A stretch of 7,122 bases of DNA from Candidatus Pelagibacter sp. (lineage in GTDB: Bacteria; Pseudomonadota; Alphaproteobacteria; Pelagibacterales; Pelagibacteraceae): contig JAOIXS010000031.1 of NCBI GenBank assembly GCA_028225715.1, positions 1 to 7,122 on the forward strand, read 5' to 3'. Both the position numbers and the translations under genes were made by a program. The notes under the pieces are model-generated. The model had not been told where the DNA came from and searched no databases. It worked only from the letters and a program-made list of their open reading frames with translations. The stretch's first letter is position 1. Each line of letters starts with the position of its first letter. Positions 1 through 6,075 of the stretch are shown one piece after another.

Positions 1-1
1 A

Positions 2-688
2 TGTGCTAAAGCTATAAAATTATCGGGTGCAGAAATAGTTACTGTTGCAGTGAGAAGGGTAAATATTTCTGATAAAAAAAAACCTTTATTAATGGATTAT
101 ATTGATCCAAAAAAAATTACTTATTTACCAAACACTGCTGGTTGTTTTAATTCTGATGAAGCTCTTAGAACTTTGCGTTTAGCAAGAGAAATTGGTGGAT
201 GGAAGTTGGTAAAGCTTGAGGTACTAGGAGATAAAAAAAATCTATTTCCAGATATGATTGAAACATTAAAATCTACAGAAGTTTTAACCAAAGAAGGATT
301 TAGAGTAATGGTTTACTGCAACGATGATCCATTGATGGCTAAAAGATTAGAAGATGTAGGAGCTTGTGCAATTATGCCTCTAGCAGCACCTATAGGCTCT
401 GGACTTGGAATTCAAAATACAACAAATATAAAAATTATAAGAAGTCAAACAAAGCTTCCTTTGATAATTGACGCTGGGTTAGGACAGGCATCTGATGCAG
501 CTATTGCTATGGAGTTGGGCTGTGATGGAGTATTGGCTAATACTGCAATTGCTAAAGCTAAAAAGCCATTTCAAATGGCCTTAGCATTTAAAAATGGAGT
601 AATTTCAGGAAGACAATCTTATTTAGCTGGTCGTATAGAAAAATCTATATATGGAAGTGCATCTTCTCCAAAAACTGGAATTATTTAG
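2..688 (+). CDS. thiG: Thiazole synthase ThiG, 3' part (5' end outside window)
   Basis: ThiG builds the thiazole phosphate half of thiamine in the cytoplasm from 1-deoxy-D-xylulose 5-phosphate, dehydroglycine and the ThiS thiocarboxylate. The frame is open from base 2, so the first visible residues ([20 protein letters not shown]) precede the GTG at 50, which is an internal Val codon and not the start. About 228 residues are visible; the family is usually about 255-260, so roughly 30 N-terminal residues are missing. Family blocks seen in order are [19 protein letters not shown] (its Lys, codon 212-214, matches the Schiff-base lysine that binds the sugar phosphate), [19 protein letters not shown] (phosphate-binding loop), IIDAGLG and the C-terminal ANTAIA block. 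The (beta/alpha)8 barrel looks intact. The stop codon overlaps the end of the convergent rne gene. The left edge hides the start, so a ThiS-ThiG fusion, seen in some alphaproteobacteria, cannot be excluded. The identification itself is secure. Confidence 0.96.
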   Translation, partial: CAKAIKLSGAEIVTVAVRRVNISDKKKPLLMDYIDPKKITYLPNTAGCFNSDEALRTLRLAREIGGWKLVKLEVLGDKKNLFPDMIETLKSTEVLTKEGFRVMVYCNDDPLMAKRLEDVGACAIMPLAAPIGSGLGIQNTTNIKIIRSQTKLPLIIDAGLGQASDAAIAMELGCDGVLANTAIAKAKKPFQMALAFKNGVISGRQSYLAGRIEKSIYGSASSPKTGII

Positions 689-2544
689 GCCGCTGGTTTT
701 TTGAAAAATTTCTTTTTAAAAAAAGGTTTTTTTTTATAAGGTTTCTTTTTAATTGGACTTTCAAAAGATTTAACTTCTTTTTTTTGCTCTTCTAGATTTT
801 TTAACTTTTCTATATACTGAATTGTTTCTATAGTTTTTTTAGTTTTGTTTTGAAGGTCAATTATATATTCAGGTATAATGAGGGTATTATCTGCAATTAT
901 ATCTATCTTGATTAAGTTTTTTTGCTCAAAATACTTTAAATCTTCAATGAAATTTTCTTTCATAAAGTCTGATATCTTTTCACAAATCTTAAGTTCTACA
1001 AATTTTGCTTTTGTTAAAACAGCTTTAACCTCAACTAATTTAAGAATTTTCATGGCAAAAGACTCATCGGTAAGAGTAACTTTCCATTTCACAGCACTTT
1101 CTCTTAATCTTTGTCTGGACATCTCTAAAAGTCCAAATGTACTAATTCTTCCTATTTGAATTCTTGCCCTATCAGTTCTGCATCGCTCTTTAAGTTTTCT
1201 CTCAACCAGTCTTCTATTACCAAAACTTAACATGTCTATAAAATCAATAATAATTAGACCAGACAAGTCTCGTATTTTGATTTGTCGAGATATCTCTTCT
1301 GCTGCCTCAAGATTAGTGTCTAAAGCGGTACTCTCAACATTTTTTTGTTTAATAGAACTACCCGAGTTTATATCAATTGAAACTAATGCTTCAGTTGGAT
1401 TTATAACAAGATAACCACCTGATTTTAGTTTTATTTCTGAATCATAAATTTGATTTAATTTTTCTTCAATATTTTCTTTGAAAAATAAAGGAACTTTTTC
1501 TCTATATTTTTTTACTTTTTTTACATGAGAGGGCATCATTAACTTCATAAAGTTTTGTGCTTTTTTGTAACCTTCGTTGCCTTCAATGATGATACTGTTT
1601 GTATCTTCATCATACATATCTCTCAAGGTTCTTTTTATAATATCACTTTCTTGATGGATTAATGATGGAGCTATAGAATTTAATGCATTTTCTTTAATTT
1701 CATTCCAAGTTTTAATCAATGTTTGAAGGTCATGATCTATATCATTTTTTGTTTTATTTGACCCTGCAGTTCTTACGATAAGTCCCATTTCTTTTGGAAT
1801 AACTATATCGTTTAAGATAGTTCTAATTTTTTTTCTTTCTCCTGGATTAAAAATTTTACGAGATATGCCACCACCTTTTGGAGTATTTGGCATCAGGACA
1901 ATATATTTACCTGCTATAGAAATGAAAGTACTTAGTGCAGCACCTTTTTGTCCTCTTTCATCTTTCAATACTTGTATTAAAATAACCTGGTTAGGTTTTA
2001 TAACCTCTTGAATCTTATATCTTTTAGATCTAAATCTTACTTCAGGTCTTTTATCACGAAAATAATGAGAAGGTTGCTCTTTGTTTTCATCAACTTGAGA
2101 ACTAACTTCAACTGGAACATCACTCTCCACTGTTATCTGGTCATCACTCTCTAATTCAGATTCAGGTTTTACATCAACAGGGTCATTAATATCAAGATTA
2201 CCTTCATTAATATTTTTTTGCTCTTCTAGTTCGCTTTCTTTTAATAGATCTTCTCTAGCTCTCTCTTCTTCTTCTTTTATTTTTGCTAAATCACTCTGAG
2301 GTATTTGATAATAGTCTGATTGAATATCGTTAAAAGATAAAAAGCCATGTCTGTCTCTTCCAAAATCAATAAATGCAGCTTGCAAAGAGGGCTCTACTCT
2401 GCTTACCTTACCAAGGTATATATTATTTTTGATTAAATTGTTTTTTAAGCCTTCGTACTCGTAGTCTTCAATGTTCTCACCTGATTTAAGCACAACTCTT
2501 GTTTCATTTGGATGCGAAGCATCAATGTATAAATTTTTTTCCAT
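685..2544 (-). CDS. rne: Ribonuclease E/G family endoribonuclease, zinc-link missing
   Basis: This single-strand-specific endoribonuclease acts in mRNA decay and rRNA/tRNA processing. It has 619 residues, against about 490 for RNase G and over 1000 for E. coli RNase E. An S1 domain spans about residues 38-215 ([20 protein letters not shown] at 43-62, then [17 protein letters not shown] at 196-212). It is interrupted by an acidic, low-complexity insertion at about 85-165. The 5'-sensor/RNase H-like region follows ([17 protein letters not shown]). The DNase I-like catalytic core has D391 in SIDINSG and D434 in IIIDFIDM, 43 residues apart as in E. coli D303/D346. [11 protein letters not shown] (471-481) is present, but the next segment lacks the zinc-link CPxC. 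The C-terminus (about 565-619) is a short charged helix and a Lys/Phe-rich tail, with no long degradosome scaffold. The ATG at 2544 gives the family N-terminus; no strong Shine-Dalgarno precedes it. The gene is divergent from mrcA and convergent with thiG. RNase E/G family membership is certain; E over G rests on the S1 insertion and genomic context. Confidence 0.95.
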   Translation of the reverse strand: MEKNLYIDASHPNETRVVLKSGENIEDYEYEGLKNNLIKNNIYLGKVSRVEPSLQAAFIDFGRDRHGFLSFNDIQSDYYQIPQSDLAKIKEEEERAREDLLKESELEEQKNINEGNLDINDPVDVKPESELESDDQITVESDVPVEVSSQVDENKEQPSHYFRDKRPEVRFRSKRYKIQEVIKPNQVILIQVLKDERGQKGAALSTFISIAGKYIVLMPNTPKGGGISRKIFNPGERKKIRTILNDIVIPKEMGLIVRTAGSNKTKNDIDHDLQTLIKTWNEIKENALNSIAPSLIHQESDIIKRTLRDMYDEDTNSIIIEGNEGYKKAQNFMKLMMPSHVKKVKKYREKVPLFFKENIEEKLNQIYDSEIKLKSGGYLVINPTEALVSIDINSGSSIKQKNVESTALDTNLEAAEEISRQIKIRDLSGLIIIDFIDMLSFGNRRLVERKLKERCRTDRARIQIGRISTFGLLEMSRQRLRESAVKWKVTLTDESFAMKILKLVEVKAVLTKAKFVELKICEKISDFMKENFIEDLKYFEQKNLIKIDIIADNTLIIPEYIIDLQNKTKKTIETIQYIEKLKNLEEQKKEVKSFESPIKKKPYKKKPFFKKKFFKKPAA

Positions 2545-2646
2545 ATATTTTTTATTAATTGTTTCATTTTATATTTAAATAATTTTAAATTTTGTTTGAA
2601 TTCTGATGCCTTAACTTAAACAAATTCTTATATATATTATACTAAA
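2545..2646. promoter_or_regulatory. Divergent intergenic region carrying the rne and mrcA promoters
   Basis: This 102-base, extremely AT-rich gap separates the divergent starts of rne and mrcA, so both promoters must lie here or inside the opposite gene. For mrcA a plausible sigma-70-like pair is TTAACT (2611-2616) with TATATT (2633-2638), 16 bases apart; the match is loose and AT bias makes chance hits easy. If used, it would start transcription almost at the mrcA ATG. No clear Shine-Dalgarno is seen before either start. The arms TTTGTTT (2591-2597) and AAACAAA (2618-2624) form a small inverted repeat. Calling it a shared control region is inferred from gene orientation. Confidence 0.55.
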
Positions 2647-4980
2647 ATGCATCGAATAATTAAAAATATATTCATATTGGTTTTAAGTATTTGTCTATTA
2701 TCTGCATTTTCTGTATTAGCTGTTTTGTGGGCTTTTTCTAACAATTTACCAGATTATAAATTCCTTAAAAATTATAAACCATCAGTTTCTAGTAAAGTTT
2801 ACTCAGGTGACGGTGAATTAGTGAATGATTTTTCATCAGAGAAACGAATATTTGTACCCTATAAATCGATATCAGTGAAAGTAATTAATTCTTTCTTATC
2901 CGCAGAAGATAAAAATTTCTATTCACACCCTGGTGTAGATGCCAAGGGAGTATTAAGAGCAATAATTAATAACGTTTCTAATGTAGTTGCATCAAGAAGA
3001 CTAGAAGGTGCATCAACTATAACTCAACAAGTGGCAAAAAACTTTTTATTAACAAATGAAGTAAGTTTAAATAGAAAAATTAAAGAGGCAATTCTTGCTT
3101 TTAGAATAGAAAGGGCTCTTTCAAAAGAAAGAATATTAGAACTATACTTAAATCAAATATATCTTGGTGAGGGAGCTTACGGTGTTGCATCTGCCAGTTT
3201 AGAATATTTTGATAAATCAATTAGTGAGTTGAGTTATGAAGAGGCGGCGTTATTAGCAGCCCTACCAAAGGCACCAAGCAGATATAATCCTTATAAAAAT
3301 CTTGAACTCGCAAAATTTAGAAGAGATTTAGTTATTAATAATTTATTTGAAAATAATTATATAAACAAAAAAAATCAAAAGGAGCTTTTATCAAAAAAAA
3401 TAATATTAAAAAAAAGAAAAAAAATTTTTACAGAAGACACAAGTTACTACGTAGAGGATATTAGAAAGGATGTAGTTGAAAAATTAGGATTTGATAAAGT
3501 TTACAAACAAGGATTAAATATAAGTACCCCTATTAATATTGGATTGCAAAAAATTGCAACTAATTCATTAAGACAAGGTCTTATTGAATATGACAAAAGA
3601 AAAGGTTGGCGCGGACCATTGACTAATATTAAAAAATTAGAAAAATGGAGTAAAGAAGTAGACAAATTTAGATTAGAAAAATCAATTAACTGGGACTTAG
3701 CAATAATTAAAAAGATTGATAAATTTTCAATAGAAATTGAAACAGAATATGAAAAAAAAGGAATCATTAGGTATGAAAACATCTCATGGATAAAAAAAGA
3801 TTTTAGAGAAATATTAAAAATTGGAGATGTTATTTATGTTGAAAATATTAATAAAAATATATTTGCCTTAAGACAACTGCCCGTGGTCAATGGTGGAATT
3901 GTTGTTATGGACCCTTTTACAGGAAGAGTGTTAGCTTTAAGTGGTGGATTTAGTTTTAAAAAAAGTGAATTTAATAGAGCAACGCAGGCACTAAGACAAC
4001 CAGGCTCAGCTTTCAAACCTTTTATTTATGCTTTAGCTCTTGAGAATGGATATACACCATCAACTTTAATTTTAGATGCACCATTAGTTTTAGAACAAGG
4101 AACAGATTTAAAAATGTGGAAACCAGAAAACTATGGAAAAAAATTTTATGGACCGTCAACATTAAGAATGGGATTAGAAAAATCTAGAAATTTAATGACC
4201 GTCAGAATTGCACAAGATCTTGGGCTTAAAAAAATTGTTAATTTTTCAAAAAGGCTTGGTATTTATGAAAATCCCAGTGAGCTTTTATCAATTTCATTAG
4301 GTTCTGCTGAGACAACTTTATTAAAACTAACATCTGCATACTCTTCATTTGTTAATGGAGGAAAATTAGTTAAACCAATAATGATTGATAGAATTCAAGA
4401 CAGTGAAGGGAACACAATTTTTAATAATGAAATGAGAAAGTGCATAAATTGTGATCAAATATCTCATTTAAGTGACAATTATCCAAAGATAGAAGATAAG
4501 TTTGAGCAAATATTTTCTCCAGAAACAGCATATCAAATGACCTCGATATTGGAGGGAACCGTTCAAAATGGAACAGGAAAAAATTTAAAAGATTTAAATC
4601 TAGACTTAGCTGGCAAAACAGGAACAACAAATGGAAATACAGATACTTGGTTTATTGGATTTACCTCAAAATTGACAATAGGAGTTTATTTAGGTTCAGA
4701 TAATCCAAGATCACTTGGAAGGTATGAAACAGGAGCAAAAACAGCATTACCAATTTTTAAAAGCTTTGTAAAAAAAGCTGTAAAAAAAGAAGATGCAAGA
4801 CCGTTTAAAGTTGCAAAAAATATTTTAATGAAAGTTATTGATCCTGTTACAGGAGAAAAAGCTGAAATTGGGACAAGAAGAACAATTATTGAAGCTTATA
4901 AAGATGTGAAAGTAGAAGGTCTATTGAATCAAGATATTAACAATAGATTAAAAAATAATAATATATTAAGGTTCTACTAA
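2647..4980 (+). CDS. mrcA: Bifunctional class A penicillin-binding protein PBP1A
   Basis: This inner-membrane peptidoglycan synthase polymerises lipid II glycan strands and cross-links their peptides in the periplasm. It has 777 residues (E. coli MrcA has 850). A short cytoplasmic N-terminus is followed by one membrane anchor (about 7-30). The GT51 domain shows EDKNFYSHPG (E87 is the expected catalytic Glu), EGASTITQQVAKN (120-132), RKIKEA and ELYLNQIYLGEGAYGV (165-180). A linker/OB-like domain (about 285-400) includes KRKGWRGP. The transpeptidase domain has the SxxK motif S454-A-F-K457 in RQPGSAFKP, S513-R-N515 for SxN, and K657-T-G in LAGKTGTTNG, followed by DTWFIGFT. All catalytic motifs are intact. 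The ATG at 2647 is the only start that keeps the anchor, and the next Met is near residue 421. The stop codon shares its last base with the prfB start. mrcA next to prfB is a common alphaproteobacterial arrangement, from memory. Confidence 0.96.
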   Translation: MHRIIKNIFILVLSICLLSAFSVLAVLWAFSNNLPDYKFLKNYKPSVSSKVYSGDGELVNDFSSEKRIFVPYKSISVKVINSFLSAEDKNFYSHPGVDAKGVLRAIINNVSNVVASRRLEGASTITQQVAKNFLLTNEVSLNRKIKEAILAFRIERALSKERILELYLNQIYLGEGAYGVASASLEYFDKSISELSYEEAALLAALPKAPSRYNPYKNLELAKFRRDLVINNLFENNYINKKNQKELLSKKIILKKRKKIFTEDTSYYVEDIRKDVVEKLGFDKVYKQGLNISTPINIGLQKIATNSLRQGLIEYDKRKGWRGPLTNIKKLEKWSKEVDKFRLEKSINWDLAIIKKIDKFSIEIETEYEKKGIIRYENISWIKKDFREILKIGDVIYVENINKNIFALRQLPVVNGGIVVMDPFTGRVLALSGGFSFKKSEFNRATQALRQPGSAFKPFIYALALENGYTPSTLILDAPLVLEQGTDLKMWKPENYGKKFYGPSTLRMGLEKSRNLMTVRIAQDLGLKKIVNFSKRLGIYENPSELLSISLGSAETTLLKLTSAYSSFVNGGKLVKPIMIDRIQDSEGNTIFNNEMRKCINCDQISHLSDNYPKIEDKFEQIFSPETAYQMTSILEGTVQNGTGKNLKDLNLDLAGKTGTTNGNTDTWFIGFTSKLTIGVYLGSDNPRSLGRYETGAKTALPIFKSFVKKAVKKEDARPFKVAKNILMKVIDPVTGEKAEIGTRRTIIEAYKDVKVEGLLNQDINNRLKNNNILRFY
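4968..4971 (+). promoter_or_regulatory. Ribosome binding site of prfB inside the mrcA 3' end
   Basis: The bases AAGG lie 8 bases before the ATG at 4980, within the last codons of mrcA. This spacing is good for a Shine-Dalgarno element and supports the ATG at 4980 as the true prfB start rather than a downstream codon such as the TTG at 5329. Confidence 0.55.
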
Positions 4981-6075
4981 TGGATAATGAATATTTAAAT
5001 TATAAATCTGAAATAGAAAAAATTAATCAAAGAGTTAAGGAGTACCTTTGAAACAAATAATATTCATAAAAAATTAGAAAAGAATAACCAAAAAATATTA
5101 GAAACTAATTTTTGGCAAGATAAAACTAATTCTCAGAAAGTTATTAAAGAAAAAAAATTATATGAAGAATTAATAAATTCATATGAAAATTCATCTAAAT
5201 CAATAATTGATCTTGATGAATTAAACAACCTAGCTTTAGAAGAAAAAAATCAATCTGTCATAAATGAAGTTCTTGAGAGTATAAAAAATTTAAAAAAATT
5301 AGCTAAAAAAAATGAAACTAAATGCTTTTTGTCAAATGAAACTGACAGTTTAGATTGTTATATAGAAATTCACGCTGGTGCTGGCGGAACGGAGAGTCAG
5401 GATTGGGCAGAAATGTTAAGAAGAATGTATCTAAAGTGGTCGGATATTAAAAATTTTAAATCAGAATTAATTAGCGAACATAAAGGAGATGAAGCTGGCA
5501 TAAAATCATCAACGATTAAAATTGAAGGTGATTATGTTTATGGATGGTTAAAAGCTGAGTCAGGAATTCATAGGTTAGTTAGAATATCTCCTTTTGACTC
5601 TGGAGCTAGACGGCATACAAGTTTTGCTAGTATTTGGATTTATCCAGTTGTAGATGAAAATATTGAAATAGAGATAAATGAAAAAGATTTACGTATTGAT
5701 ACTTATAGATCGAGTGGAGCTGGAGGACAGCATGTAAATACTACAGACAGTGCAGTAAGGATTACTCACCTACCTTCTAAAATTGTTGTTCAATGTCAAA
5801 ATGAAAGATCTCAACATAAAAATAAAGATACCTGCATGAATATGCTTAAAGCAAGACTATATGATTTTGAATTAAAAAAAAAAGAAAAAGAAAGCCAAAC
5901 TGTAGAGTCTTCCAAGTCAGAAATTGGTTGGGGTCATCAAATTAGATCCTATGTACTTCACCCATACAGAATGGTAAAAGATAACAGAACTAACTTTGAA
6001 AGCTCAAATCCTGATAAGATCTTAGATGGTGAGATCGATGATTTTTTAGAAAGTTCGCTATATAAAGTGAAATAA
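4980..6075 (+). CDS. prfB: Peptide chain release factor 2 (RF2), expressed by programmed +1 frameshift
   Basis: RF2 recognises UAA and UGA stop codons on the ribosome and triggers peptide release. Translation starts at ATG 4980 and reads 23 codons, ending in RVKEYL at CTT 5046-5048. An in-frame TGA (5049-5051) follows. Skipping T5049 moves reading to GAA at 5050, and that frame stays open to TAA at 6073. The joined product is 364 residues (E. coli RF2: 365). The N-terminal helical domain has FWQD; HAGAGGTESQDW opens the core; SPF, the stop-codon selectivity tripeptide, is at 203-205; GGQ, the peptidyl-tRNA hydrolysis motif, is at 248-250 within SSGAGGQHVNTTDSA. E. coli positions are 205-207 and 250-252. 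Both halves align with RF2, so this is recoding, not a pseudogene. A run of ten A (5874-5883) lies in the C-terminal part. The start overlaps the mrcA stop and the stop overlaps the next start, each by one base. SPF excludes RF1, which carries PxT. Confidence 0.95.
5037..5051 (+). promoter_or_regulatory. prfB programmed +1 ribosomal frameshift site
   Basis: AAGGAG (5037-5042) is an internal Shine-Dalgarno, followed by a TAC spacer and the slippery codon CTT with the stop TGA (5046-5051). In E. coli the element is AGGGGG-TAT-CTT-TGA-C, with the same 3-base spacing. By the established mechanism, pairing of 16S rRNA with the internal Shine-Dalgarno strains the ribosome. When RF2 is scarce it pauses at UGA and tRNA-Leu slips one base forward, making full RF2. 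When RF2 is plentiful it terminates, giving a 23-residue peptide, so RF2 controls its own level. The base after TGA is A here, whereas E. coli has C. Confidence 0.93.

Noticed and set aside
705..735. Intrinsic terminator with stem and T-run after thiG
   Set aside because: Only A/T pairing is available and the tract is explained by lysine and phenylalanine codons of rne. It is kept as a weak idea in a finding, not as a feature.
878..1414. Plus-strand open frames at 878-1159 and 1232-1414
   Set aside because: They lie antisense inside rne, whose minus-strand protein has clear conserved motifs here. The products look like nothing recognisable and are shadows.
3501..4630. Minus-strand open frames at 3501-3782, 3834-4016 and 4421-4630
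   Set aside because: All are antisense to conserved mrcA sequence and have no recognisable features.
5329..6075. prfB beginning at the TTG at 5329 as a short 248-residue protein
   Set aside because: In-frame coding continues upstream to 5050 with RF2 N-terminal-domain sequence (FWQD) and joins the 23-codon leader at a canonical frameshift site, giving the normal RF2 length.
4980..6075. prfB as a broken pseudogene or sequencing frameshift
   Set aside because: The interruption sits exactly at AAGGAG-TAC-CTT-TGA, the known programmed site, and both halves are otherwise intact with SPF and GGQ.
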